Positions 33,946 to 44,859 of a DNA stretch of 64,000 bases are shown in pieces. The stretch lies in the NCBI GenBank assembly GCA_034440575.1, contig JAOTOL010001661.1, positions 5,071,501 through 5,135,500 of the forward strand. Direction: 5' to 3'. This DNA is from Imbricaverruca yamaguchii. Its lineage: Eukaryota > Arthropoda > Thecostraca > Neoverrucidae. Made by a program: the position numbers and the translations under genes. Below the pieces are notes generated by a model. It was not told the DNA's origin. It searched no databases and saw nothing but the letters and a program-made list of their open reading frames with translations. Within the stretch, counting starts at the first letter, position 1. Each line of letters starts with the position of its first letter.

Positions 33946-34017
33946 TGTGGGCGCCCTCGTTTCCATGTAGGCAGCCCAATTTCCTTGCAGGCGCCCCTGT
34001 TCTCGGAAGGCGCCCCC
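33946..34017. repeat. About 24-bp tandem repeat, 3 copies
   Basis: Units of GCGCCCGTTTCCATGTGG type recur with drift. Confidence 0.75.
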
Positions 34018-34549
34018 GCGCCTAGCGATGGCAGTGCATTTACATTATTTCCTGATCTTTCCGCAAACGCTCCTTGCGACTATGGGGGATTACGGTTGTT
34101 AAAACTGATCATGCACATCTTTGCCGGATGCGTGCGATTATTTAAGGGCTAAGTGAAAGCATGAAAATGCTGGCGCCCACAAATTAATGTCTTGCATTCT
34201 CCATGACCAGTTTTTCCTGTTGGGCTCCACCAAAAGTGCCTACCAACACATGACACGTTGTGTTAAAAAAAACTTGAGTTTTCACGCGTTGCAAGCAAAT
34301 CGGATCCGCGATTTTACCGGGTTTGCACAGCGAGTCTGCTTTCGCTATAGTATCCGGACGCTACAGACAGGGGCGGACCAATGCGCTTCACACAGCGGGC
34401 CTGAGAGATGAGTTTTGGCAACATCGATAATTGGCAGGAACCTCAACGAACCATCCAACCCCCAGCAAAACTGCAATGAGAACAACTACGAGAAAGCTAG
34501 AGGAAAGCTGAGGTCCAAGAGGACAAAGTTAAGACATGGCCTGGCGCCA
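34018..34549. other. No recognised gene
   Basis: Unique-looking sequence. Confidence 0.4.
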
Positions 34550-34588
34550 TCCCAGCTGGGCATGGCGCCAAGCCATGCCCAGCTGGGA
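34550..34588. other. Perfect 17-bp hairpin, 5-nt loop
   Basis: TCCCAGCTGGGCATGGC and GCCATGCCCAGCTGGGA are exact reverse complements around GCCAA. The arm itself contains the palindrome CCCAGCTGGG, so the hairpin is doubly symmetric. A half copy (TGGCGCCAT) precedes it at 34542. Confidence 0.9.
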
Positions 34589-35151
34589 CACACCAGGTGG
34601 TGGCGCGGGGGGGGGGCGCCTGGCGGCCGGCCGAGAGAATGACATGACCTTGTTGCGCAGGTCCCAACGTCGCCCCGGGAAGGTGAACAACTGCGCTGCA
34701 GTGAGAACACACTTATTTAGTCTCATCGAATACGAACCCGATGGCCGCCAGTCGACAGAGATGGACGGCAGCCTAGACGGCCGAGAAGCAAGTGTGTTGA
34801 CTTCTGAAAATAATTGAAGTGGGCACAATACCGCAAGGGAGACAATGGGAGGACCCAAATGGATTGGGGGCACTCCTCACACGATCCCACGCTAAAAGTT
34901 GAAATTATTAGCGGACGGAGTGAAGTAAATTGCGACGCATTTGCTCCCACAAAAGTGACAACACCTATTCTGAGGAAAGACGAAAAATATATAATGGTAT
35001 AATCGAAGCAAATTTTCTTCGTTTCTTCTGCCATATTGATGTCCTTCATATCTACTTGCTAGCCGAAAGGCTAGCAGACATGAAGAAAATGCACGCGAGA
35101 GCTTGCATGATATCCTTCATCACTACACAATATCACAAAAGCGGGAGCTAA
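34589..35151. other. No recognised gene
   Basis: Unique-looking sequence with a short G-run at about 34600. Confidence 0.4.
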
Positions 35152-35320
35152 GGAAAGTCTCTTGGGAGCTGGACACAATACCAAAGCAGTGAAAGCCAAG
35201 AGTAGTCTCCTGGGGAACTGGAAACAATATCACAGCAGTGGAAGCCATGGGTAGTTTCCTGGGAAGCTGGACACAAAATCACAACAGTGGGAGCCAAGGG
35301 TGATCTCTTGGGGAGTTGGT
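35152..35320. repeat. About 49-bp tandem repeat, 3.4 copies
   Basis: AGCTGGACACAATA-like words start at 35168, 35216 and 35265. Each is followed by CAGCAGTGGAAGCCA-like and GGTAGTCTCCTGGGG-like words. Confidence 0.85.
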
Positions 35321-36685
35321 CTCATTGACAATTCCAACTCGGATACCACACCACCAGGCAGGACTACGGGCCGGATTCACTGGGCTCTGGTACCCACCGT
35401 GTTGCGAATCTGGCATAGCCAAGTCAGGATTATCGCTGGGCGGGTGGACGACCAGCACAGGGCGGCGATGAAGTCACAAGAGGAGGTGTGGTGGGCCGGG
35501 TGGCAGTGGATGGTGGCAGGAGGGGCGAGATGTGTTGGGTGATGAAAACAACGATGACACAACAGTCACAACGGTCACACAACGCACACAACGGTCATTC
35601 TCTTCTGTGCAAAGCAGAGGATGCGTCCGAATTAACGACACGGCCTTCCAAAGGAACTCCTACCGGCACGGACGGAAGATGACCCTGTCCTTTACTCTGG
35701 CTCCGCCTCCTCCTGCCCTTCACGCTTTACTCTGTCCCCTTGGCTCTGTCACAGCAGTCCACGCGCATAGCAATGTCCGAACGTGCATGCTTTGCGAATA
35801 TTTTTGGTCGAGTCTGCAGGCGACATAATACTCTACCAGCTTAGCTTGACATGTTCATAAAACACACGCCTGGTCATGTTTGGCTGCAGCAAAGCTATGT
35901 ACCGCTGCTGTCAGTAGCGGCGGATTATGCTGACGGTGGGGCCATTGTATGCCACTTTTATCACGCATTTATTCACAGACGAGTGTAAACCATCACAAAC
36001 CATTGTAATGGCACTTTTCGTTCGAACACGATAGCCTGAATCATACCTTAGATACGTCATAAAGATAATCCGACTAATTAGTTTGGATTGCATATGTACG
36101 CTGCCTGTTGTGCATAGCGGGGCTGCACACATTACTTAGCTGGAACGGTGTGGGGTCCCGATAGGCTTTGGGCGTGGGGTTTGGACACACTTTTGAGACA
36201 AACTTATCGCGTATACTATAACCCCTACCCATACGGAACGTGGAATACGGAATATAGCCCATATGGAAGCAGATTTAAACACGACAGGAAAAGCTCACAG
36301 AAATGACAGCATAATAGATCAAAGGAGAAAAATATGACATGAAGGACCAAATAGCAGCATGGCGCTGTAAATACCGTTTATTGCACAGTAAGTAGTCAAA
36401 CTATATGCTGCCATTGAATCCTGTGAGAAATGTTTGGACTTTCATGGAAGGGTCAAGCATTATTACCGGGACCAATGTGCGCGAATCAATTGATCAAGCC
36501 CAATGGCAAGAGAAACCCTCCGGCGAAAATGTGCCGTGAAAATTACATGTTTAGCCATCCTGATAGGGGTTCAAACTAAAGGGGAGGTAATAAGTACCAG
36601 ACATCATCAGGTTACCTGTAGACAAGAATGCCCCAAGGCCATGGACGTTAATTTGCTTTTGCTCTTCCCATGTTCATGCCTTTGC
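35321..36685. other. No recognised gene
   Basis: Unique-looking sequence apart from ACAACGGTCACACAACG-type low complexity at about 35560-35600. Confidence 0.4.
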
Positions 36686-37976
36686 TCATGAAGCTACTTT
36701 AGTCCCTATGTACCACAAACACCACAATGCACTTTGGTCACGCGACGCCGTACAATCCCAATGTTGTTGAGTCATCTGCTCATCAGCCAAGCGTCTAGGT
36801 ATTCGGCCAACGTCCTTCGGAAAGCTCATTAATCGTAATTGGTCTGTCCGGAGAGATTCCATGCAAACTCCATGGGTCATTCTGAGAGGTTGCAGAGTTA
36901 TACATTCATTCATAATATGCGCCGACGTTTCTCCAGCCAGGCCGCAGTGTCGGCAGACGCTGGGGTCGCTTGATAGCCTTGCCGTGTAAGACCGTATATT
37001 GGGAGAGTATCCAGTTTTGAAACGGAAAAGGGAGGCTCCTCATTGCCTTGATAAAGACATTAACGACTTGTCTATTTCTGAAGGGGATCGACTTAGAATC
37101 TTTGATGGACGTGGAATTCTAATTGCATTTGTGGCAATATTTTCATAGGTAGTTGGTATGCCTGGTCTTGTTTCATCTTCCGCATTAGGTAGTGGATTTC
37201 TTTTAAAAGAAGTATGTTGCATCTTCGCGCATGTTTCTTCCATTTGAAGGAGGGAGAAAGTCATGGCACGTGTGTCGTTCATTTCTATAACTGGATACAA
37301 CTTTCACGCCAATCATGTTTAAGTGGTCCTTTAATGGGAGGAGTTTGGTCTCGTGATGCAAATCTCCTGCAGTGTTCATTTTCCCGCAGCCGGTAAGGAG
37401 ACACGTACAATCGTCTTGAACTATCTGAATTTTTTTCGAAGTTCATGTCTGAAATTTGAGGGGCCCACGCAGCACACGCGTAGTTGATCTTTGGGCGAAT
37501 ACAATTTTTGTAGAAATGTGTAAGAGTTCCATTGTCCTTACCGAACTCTATGCCTGAGGGTCCGTTCATTATGTTTTATGTTATGTTATGTTCATTATGT
37601 TATGTTCATTTTCTGTGGGCATTTTTCTTGATGCTGTGGATGTGGATATTGAGTTTTAGAGATGGGTCGAATCTTAGACTGTTTTTTTCTCAACTTTTAG
37701 AGGAACATTGCTGATTTTAATGATCGGTTGATAATTTTGTTGATGGCTGTCTGACGTCATGATGAAGACAGTTGACTTTGCTTGTTACATTTTTAAGCGT
37801 TCGCCTTTGAACCAGGCCGAAAGTCTACTCACATCGTGCTGCAACTTCTTAACTCTTTCGTATAGTTTCGGGTCTTTGGCAATTACACAAAAATCGTCTG
37901 CATAAGATAGAAGGCGAGAATTTCCGTGTGGGTGTGAAATTCGGGCAATTCCGGGGCGCCGTTGAGATTCCGTCAT
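36686..37976 (-). pseudogene. 3' half of a Jockey/I-like LINE with C-terminal zinc-knuckle (LINE-C)
   Basis: Minus-strand pieces in successive frames read as one damaged polyprotein. At 37976-37785, R-L-L-S-Y-A-D-D-F-C-V-I-A is the catalytic box with both aspartates, followed by D-V-S-R-L-S-A-W-F. At 37569-37285, F-Y-K-N-C-I-R-P-K-I-N-Y-A-C-A-A-W-A-P lies in the post-thumb region. At 37300-37040 comes a linker. At 36985-36686, C-R-H-C-G-x7-H-I-M-N-E-C is the Cys-rich C-terminal motif typical of Jockey/I/R1-type ORF2. Stops and frameshifts separate the pieces, and a TTATG microsatellite (37568-37611) interrupts it. Confidence 0.83.
37568..37611. repeat. (TTATG)n microsatellite within LINE-C
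   Basis: TATGTTATGTTATGTTCAT-type repeats replace the expected RT sequence between the palm and thumb pieces. Confidence 0.8.
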
Positions 37977-38094
37977 CCCGGAGATCGCAAATCCACCCCG
38001 CGCTCTAGGAAGATTGCTCGAGGTCGAGATCTACTTCGAGCTAAATCTGTACCATTTTACAGGGATACTAATCACATCTGTGCCATTGTGTAGG

Positions 38095-38260
38095 GGCCCA
38101 GCAACAATGGCGGCCAGTGACCGGGAGCGCGTCCGGTGTCGGCTGCCGCCCCGCACCGGGGCAGATTGGCTGTGACGTCACAGATTGGCGTGTTGTGACG
38201 TCATCTCGGAACGTCAGCGGCCGCCACCGCACGGCGACCGCGCATGTGTATCGCACGGGG
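38095..38260. promoter_or_regulatory. CpG-rich CRE/CCAAT promoter-like module
   Basis: Inverted CCAAT (ATTGG) occurs at 38165 and 38184, and full CRE sites (TGACGTCA) at 38173-38180 and 38196-38203, in strict alternation. A YY1-like core ATGGCGGC lies at 38107. The CpG density is high. The layout matches ordinary animal promoters, but no downstream gene is recognised on either strand. Confidence 0.45.
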
Positions 38261-38319
38261 CGGCGTCGATCAGCAGGTGGCCTCGCCATGCATTTTCCGT
38301 TTGGGGCGCTGACTGCTGC

Positions 38320-39060
38320 CGACGGTGGTTGGGGGGTGGGGGGCAAGGGGAGTAGGAGTGGTCAGGGGTGGCGGTGGTTAGGGGGGGTGACGGTGTTTGC
38401 TTGTTTATTGGTTGGTTCGCGACACACTTTATGCACATTCGCGGCTAATGGCGCCGCCCACACTGTTTCGCCGCTGGGCCGCGGGATTGGGAAATGTCCT
38501 GAGTGGCGCTAGAGTCGAACCCGGGACCTTTGGTACCCATAGCCCGACACCTTAGCCACTCGGCCATCCCTGCCCCAGGGGTGACGGTGGTTAGGGGGTG
38601 ACGATGATTAGGGGGTGGCGGTGGTGGTCAGGGGGAGTAGAGGTGGTCAGGGGGTGGTGGAGGTGGTCAGGGGGAGCGGGGTGGCCAGGAGGTGGCGGAA
38701 GTGGCCAGGGGGTGGCGGAGGTGGTCAGGGGGTTGCGGTGGTTAGGGGGATTCAGGAGAGCGGGGTCGTCAGGGGGTTTCAGGGGTGGTCAGGGGTGGCA
38801 GTGGTGGTCAGGGGAGTAGCGGTGGTCAGGGGGTGGCGGTAATGGTCAGGGGGAACGAGATGGTCAGGGGTGGCGGTGGCTATGGGGGGAGGGTCATTGG
38901 AGACCGGGGGTCATGGGACGGGGGCGATGGTTAGGGTGGTAGCGGTGGTGGTCAGGGTGCGGGGTGGTCAGAGGGCAGGGTAGTCAGGGGCGGGGTGGTC
39001 AGAGGGCGGGTGGTCAGGGGGCGGTGACTAAGTGGAGGGGTGGCAGTGGTTAGGGGCGGC
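38320..39060. repeat. G-rich GGTGGTCAGGGG minisatellite, interrupted by a SINE
   Basis: Imperfect units of GGTGGTCAGGGGGTGGCGGT on the plus strand. G-runs of 4-7 recur every 10-20 bp, so the strand has strong G-quadruplex potential. The SINE at 38396-38577 splits the array. Confidence 0.88.
38396..38577 (-). mobile_element. SINE, Ser/Leu-tRNA-like head (family 2), best copy
   Basis: On the minus strand an A-box GATGGCCGAGTGGCTAAGG and a perfect B-box GGTTCGACTC define a tRNA-like head with a long variable arm, resembling Ser/Leu tRNA. The body contains CCCAATCCCGCGGCCC and the tail ends AACCAATAAACAAGC. It is flanked by GGGGTGACGGTG on both sides (38384-38395 and 38578-38589). This fits a 12-bp target duplication, although the host minisatellite has similar words of its own. 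Confidence 0.88.
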
Positions 39061-39848
39061 CGCCGACGGCGGTCAGGAGGGACCATCGACGGCGCACGCT
39101 GCCGGAAGGGCAGACAGGACAAGGTCGGAAGGTCAAGGCCGCATGTTGCCGGAAAGGCCACCGACTGCGTCTCTCAGCAGCGGAGGCCGTTCCCCGGCCG
39201 CGACGCAGCTTGTGGGATTGAATGGATCATCCGAAGCCGACCAGGACAGATGCGTCGAGCGCGGTTAGCTGGCGGCACGGGCCGCTACAACTGGTCGGGG
39301 CTCTGCCACGAGAAACTGCTGCAGCCGCAGTGATTACGCCGTTTGACATTCTGAAGCCATCACATCGAACTGGTGCGCGAAAATGTATGAGAAAGTGGAA
39401 GGCGGTGTACCACATCTGACTGCGCTATCTCCACCCCCTCCGGAGTGGCACGAGAACAAAACGAAATAGACAACCGTCTACAGCAGCAAATAACGCTTCG
39501 GTTCTCATCATTAAGTATGTTCGTCCTGTCGTGTCAGTCCCCTGCAGGTCGGCCTGTCCCGGTGACGAAAGGTTGTCGCCAAGCTAACGCCGATCTATTC
39601 ATCATAGTCGGAAGAGTTAACCCGTGCGTTAACACGGGGCAGCCCAGCCAGTAAACGCTCGACCAATTGGCCGCCTGTGCCACGTCCGGCAGGCGACCAG
39701 ATTCAGCGCGGGGTTCTCAACAACAGACGTAAGTCTGCAATGGGCCAACATTTCAGCCGCAGCAGAGAATCATAGGCTGGCAGCACTGCCCGGCGAGGAA
39801 AATCGTCGAGCTCGTTCGTCCACACCGGGAGCGCCCGGCCGACGGTAC
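39061..39848. other. No recognised gene
   Basis: The left part (39060-39330) is GC-rich and the rest is unique-looking. No recognisable exon. Confidence 0.4.
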
Positions 39849-40132
39849 GGTAGGTTAGGTTAGGTTAGGTTAGGTTAGGTTAGGTTAGGTTAGGTTAGGT
39901 TAGGTTAGGTTAGGTTAGGTTGGGTTGGGTTGGGTTAGGTTAGGTTAGGTTAGGTTAGGTTAGGTTAGGTTAGGTTAGGTTAGGTTAGGTTAGGTTAGGT
40001 TAGGTTAGGTTAGGTTAGGTTAGGTTAGGTTAGGTTAGGTTAGGTTAGGTTAGGTTAGGTTAGGTTAGGTTAGGTTAGGTTAGGTTAGGTTAGGTTACGT
40101 TATGCTAAGTTTGGTTACGTTGGGTTGGGTTA
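39849..40132 (+). repeat. Interstitial arthropod telomere-type array (TTAGG)n
   Basis: About 50 units of TTAGG. A short TTGGG-variant block lies at about 39920-39936 and decayed units run at 40096-40132. TTAGG is the ancestral telomere repeat of arthropods. Unique sequence continues on both sides, so this is internal and not a chromosome end. It is the strongest clue to the organism group. Confidence 0.95.
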
Positions 40133-40601
40133 AGCGCTGAAGTACAGTACTGGGCTGGAAATCAGCCACGCGGCCACGATCCGAGCAGGCACGTTGCTGT
40201 CGTTTATTCATGCTATCGCTTCGTCGTTAAATATGATAATGAGAATCTAAATGCATCTACTAATATATCCACTAATCTACTAATTACTAATCACGTTATT
40301 AGCATGTATCAGGTGGAAATTGATGTCATGCTGAAGTTTAATGCTGCATTCTTTTAATTACCAAATCTACACCCAAAGTCAGAGAATACTACCAGCTATG
40401 GATGTTGTCTTGCTGAACGCATGGTACTGTGGTGAATGGTTGCAATGCATGTTGTTTATTCAGTGTTCTGTGTCGCTGCTGCTAAGATTCCCTGTTGCTC
40501 CCCGATGCACAAGTGTGTGAACATAACAACTGTATCCCGCCGGTTTTCCCCATGGCTCGCACAAAGCGTGTGGCTACAAGACTTCGTTGCCAGTGCAAGC
40601 A
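40133..40601. other. No recognised gene
   Basis: Unique-looking sequence. Confidence 0.4.
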
Positions 40602-40960
40602 TAGGGGCGGATCCAGGAATTGCCATGGGGGCATGTGTTCGCCAGAAAGGTCGTCACTGCGAACGTACTTCAAGGGGTGCTTTTGTCTTCCGTGGGACGC
40701 CCCTGGGTGAAAAAAGCAAAGGAGGGGGAGTGGGTGCAATCGGGTCTTCCCGAGGAGGGCCTCTCCTTCCAGGGTGGCGCCTTTTCCTCTCAGAGAGGCG
40801 TCTATGGGTGAAGAATTCGAGGAGTGTATCCAAGCCCCTCGGGATTCTAAGCCGGCGTCTCTGGCTGAAACATTTGTGGAGGTGTAAGAGGTGCCTTCCC
40901 AAATGAGCGCCCACATCCAATGTGGGTACATGACCCCAGTGCCCCTTGCATCCGCCCCTG
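40602..40960. mobile_element. hAT-type MITE with 8-bp target duplication
   Basis: It starts TAGGGGCGGATCCAGGAAT and ends TTGCATCCGCCCCTG, giving inverted ends. The flanking octamers tgcaagca (40594-40601) and tgcaagaa (40961-40968) match at 7 of 8 positions, and an 8-bp target duplication is the hallmark of the hAT superfamily. Length is 359 bp with no transposase. Interior open frames are incidental. Confidence 0.92.
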
Positions 40961-40974
40961 TGCAAGAATACGTA

Positions 40975-41069
40975 CATATATGCATGTGCACCGTAAATGG
41001 ATATATGCATTTATATTATATATACATATATATATACATATATATATGTATATTTTAATGTATATATGC

Positions 41070-41161
<92 letters not shown>

Positions 41162-41180
41162 GTATATATATATATATATA

Positions 41181-41220
<40 letters not shown>

Positions 41221-41228
41221 TATTTATT
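40975..41228. repeat. (AT)n microsatellite
   Basis: ATATAC-type sequence on the left passes into about 45 perfect AT dinucleotides (about 41068-41157), then imperfect AT. The Tyr/Ile open frames are artefacts. Confidence 0.97.
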
Positions 41229-41279
41229 TACTTACGGACCGACGTTACCTGGGGCGTTACGAGCTCGCATAGCCCCCGA

Positions 41280-41497
41280 CTGGGAGGTCAGTTGGCAACT
41301 GGCTCGAGAAGGCCGGGCACGACTCGCCACCCCAATCCCACCGACCCGGCCGCCCCAATCCAGGACATTGGCGGCCGTGTCGGTGCGTTAAAGGCATGCA
41401 AGACCCCGGGTAAAAATTCTGCCGTTGAACTGGAATCATCCGACCGGGCGGTGCGGATGTGGCCGACACAACAAATTCTGTGCAACTTTGGTCCATA
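41280..41497 (+). repeat. Dispersed repeat, family R2
   Basis: GGGAGGTCAGTTGGCAACTGG starts the copy, followed by GTGTCGGTGCGTTAAAGGCA and AAAAATTCTGCCGTTGAACTGG. The order and spacing match 53290 and the reverse of 21533. A GGCCGCCCCAATCC insertion-like segment is specific to this copy. Confidence 0.75.
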
Positions 41498-43019
41498 ACG
41501 CCACCGCAACAGGTGTTGAAAGCATTTTTTTTCAACAGTACGCGCACCCACGCGTGGATGCATGTGGGAAAAGAGATGCGCATGACCTCACTGGCGATCT
41601 TTTTCATGTTCTACCCATTCGGTACGGCGAACAATTTGTCACGAAGTTGGCCGGACACTTTCCCTCTGAAGCCGCACCTGCCGCCGCCTTGTACGCAAAC
41701 GAGCCGCCATGCGAAATCTCTGATACTTATCACCCCATTACTTGGCGCACTTGTGGGCACCCTGGTCATTTGCTTATTTATGGATGGCTAACAAGCGGCA
41801 ACTTTTCGTCGGCAGGCTGGTGAATCCCAAGCCAGTGGTTGATCTGTTTTTCACCTCCAGACTATAATCCGTGACATGCCTGCAAACGTTACTTTCGCGA
41901 ACAGTCACGCCTTTGACATGCAAGCCACTTAGACTATCAGCTACTATTGCAGACGATTTACGTTCATTATCTACTAATATAGTAACACATGTCAAATTTA
42001 TGTCGATGACTATCTACGCTGCCGAAGCACGATACCGTCAATTAGGCAAGTTCTATTGTCTTGCTGCTCTTTTCATTTTGTTTCGTGTGTTTCTTTGGTT
42101 GTCGTTTTTTGTTACATGTAAGTGCTCACAGCGGATCGTGTTTGCAGAGGTACAGGAAATACCACTTCACCAGAAAGTATTACGTCCGTGGCTTAGATCA
42201 CCGCATTAAGGAGCTTTGTTGCCTTTGGTCGCATGCTGACGATCATCGTCATCATCATCGTAGGTTCAGTTACCGCTGAGCCCACTGGGTGGTGGTTAAC
42301 GGCGTACGAAAAGATGGTGTTTGCCAGTGTGTCGCGCAGCTTCGTGTCTCAAGGGCGTCTAGTGACGAACCTTAGAAGCATGGGTGTAACCATTGGGGGT
42401 CTGGGGGGAACATGTCCCCAAATTTCTGAAAAGTGGCGATTTGTCCCCGTCAATTTTTCCCGTGTCCCCCGAGCCTCAGCTACATGAACATCATCGCTGC
42501 AAAATTCGACTAAATCATCTGTGAAGTGAAAATATATATGCAAAAGAATCACCAAAAATAGTACATGCCGATCTAGCCAATCAACGAGCTTCACATGCTA
42601 TCTGTTGTCACAAAATCTCTCAATGGTAAATCAGTAAACGCTACAAATTTCTGCTTCCAGGCCATGCTTGAATAGCATGAACCTTGATCATCTTCTGCTT
42701 TCGCTTGTGTTGAAAGTTGTGCTCCGCTAGGCAACAAATTTGCATTATTGCAAGGATTTATAAGTCCTAGGTTGAATTTCCCTCCTCATATATTTAAATA
42801 TTATGAACAAATGGGAATCTGGGTGTCCTTGCGTATCTTCAAGTCCATTGTGGGAAGTCATGGGCAACCTCAAGTACGTACGTCAAGCTAACGCTGTATT
42901 CGTATTCGCATAAAGCTACGAGTTCGCCAGAGGCATATTTGTATTGGCATCGGCATTCAGCGACGGGTTTATAATCATTCGAATCAATTACCACAAATGC
43001 TTCTGCCTGTACTGAACGC
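41498..43019. other. No recognised gene
   Basis: Unique-looking sequence with overlapping open frames of up to 132 codons and no known domain. Confidence 0.4.
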
Positions 43020-44110
43020 ACTGAAAATAACTGCGTAGGTCTCACTTTACTACTCTAACGGTGAAGGTTCAACGCAAGTCGGTTTCCTCGGTCGCCTCAC
43101 ATTTTTTTCCGTTTTCACCCATACATGCTCAAGTCTAGCAAGTCTAGCACCAAGCAATAGCCTGTGGTGAACCATCGTGCAACATTTCAAATCGGTACAT
43201 GTCAAGTTGAAACTTCTAGGTTAAGGGTTAGCTTGATTTATTGGATGGGGATATTAAAGCAATATCGGCTGAACGTGCGGTTCGGTTGCTATCGCTTCAA
43301 TTTCCATCAAAAAGGCGTCATTCGACGTGGCCTGCCATGCAGTGTTAAAAAGCTAAGCAATTGAGTTATTTTGTTTCAAGGACGTAGGAAAATCTAGTAT
43401 TAAGCAATAACCAGTGGTGAACACTCGAGTAATATTTCAAACCGGGACATGCCAAGGCCAAAGGTTTTGATTGAGTTCTGCGATGTCCTCGCGTTTCGCC
43501 GCTATGGGTATGATTTGCACCAAGTGGGTGTCATTCGACGTGGCTTGTGCCGAATTATAATGTTACCAAACAGAACTAATTTCTAAGGTCAATGGTCAAA
43601 CCGATGTCTCTAATCGCATCGCACTTATTTTTCTTCGTTCTAACCTACCCACATCTGGTACCAAGCAATTGCCGCGGTGCACCTCAAATAGCATTTCAAA
43701 CCGTGACATGTCGATGTCAAGCTAAAAGACCATAGGTTAGCTTAAATTGTTTGTAGTCTTCGCATCTCATCCCTATGCCTTCAATTTTCATGAAGTGGAG
43801 TCATTCGACGTGCCGTGTCGTACTCAAGCAAAATGTTCAGAAATCACATTAATTTTAGGAGTAAAAGGTCGAAATCATTTCTTCGGTGTCTCCGGGTTTC
43901 TTCGTTTTCTCCCAAAACCACCTATGCCTGATATCGAGAGATAGCCCATGGGCGTCCCTCGAGCAACATTTCAACCCTGGGAATGTCTCATCAAGGCTCA
44001 AGGTCAAAGGTTAGTTTAATTTTAAGAGTCCTCGCGTTTTGTGGCTATGGCTTCAATTTGCATTATGTAGGTGTTATTTGACGTGGCTTGCCGTATGGTA
44101 TCGATGCTGA
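43020..44110 (+). repeat. Old satellite-like array, about 270-bp unit, 4 copies
   Basis: Shared landmarks recur in order. ACCAAGCAAT-like words, CATTTCAAA (43183, 43432, 43695, 43969), ACATGTCAAG-like words, AGGTTAGCTT-like words and TCATTCGACGTGG (43319, 43531, 43801, 44075) are spaced roughly 210-275 bp apart. Units have diverged strongly, so the array is old. No unit has a coding frame. Confidence 0.8.
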
Positions 44111-44154
44111 TATATCGAAATAATTTCGATGGTGTCGAAGGTGCGGCGTGTGTA

Positions 44155-44252
44155 CAATGAATGAGTGTATATGAATGTAATAGGGTAATGAATGTAATAA
44201 TGTATGGTAATGAATGTAATAAATATGTAATATGAGTGTAATAGGGAGGTTA
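44155..44252. repeat. ATGAATGTAAT-type microsatellite
   Basis: Imperfect 11-14-bp units of ATGAATGTAATA. Confidence 0.8.
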
Positions 44253-44546
44253 AATCTATTTTTGTTTGCAACCGTTGTGATAGCAAAAACTCGTATCCTG
44301 CATGACTAGGGGTTCCCCAAGAAATCCGTCATAACCTGCTCGGACGGTGCTCTCATCGCTGGTTTTTAATTTACACTGACACATTGCTGTTCCGGACATA
44401 TACAACATGGAACGTTTTCCCAAATTGTCCGCTTTCCTCTTAATCGTTCAACGGATGTTGTCAAATCTGCAAGAGAAGACACATGTGAATGTGCACAATG
44501 TTATAACTAGCCGCAGTTCATAACCGCGAGAGAGCAATGTTTTAAT
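44253..44546. other. No recognised feature
   Basis: Short unique stretch between the microsatellite and the MITE. Confidence 0.4.
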
Positions 44547-44859
44547 CAGGGGTAGATTCAGGATTTGTTATGGGGCACTTGTCTGGAGGGGTGACATTTA
44601 TTTGGAGCGGTATCACTGCGAAAGCACCTGGAGGGGCGCCTCTGGATGGAAAATTTGAAGGGACGGGTTGCACTCAGCCCTTCCAGAAGGAGCGCCTTTC
44701 CTTCTAAGGGGTGCCTTTTTATTTCATAGTGACGTCTCCGGCTAAAAAATCGAGCGGGTACACTGGAACCTATTCAGAGGGACGTATTTCCCCGGCAAGA
44801 GGGACGTAACCTCCAAGTGGGGGGTACATACCTCAGTGACAGACCCTTTATCCGCCCTG
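44547..44859. mobile_element. hAT-type MITE with decayed 8-bp target duplication
   Basis: It begins CAGGGGTAGATTCAGGATT and ends CTTTATCCGCCCTG. The flanking octamers gttttaat (44539-44546) and gttgtcat (44860-44867) match at 6 of 8 positions. Length 313 bp, no transposase. Confidence 0.88.

Noticed and set aside
38510..38577. Functional Ser/Leu tRNA gene
   Set aside because: The head is joined to a SINE body shared with two other loci and lacks a proper acceptor-stem end and terminator; it is a SINE.
39849..40132. Chromosome end
   Set aside because: Unique sequence extends more than 20 kb on both sides, so the TTAGG array is internal.
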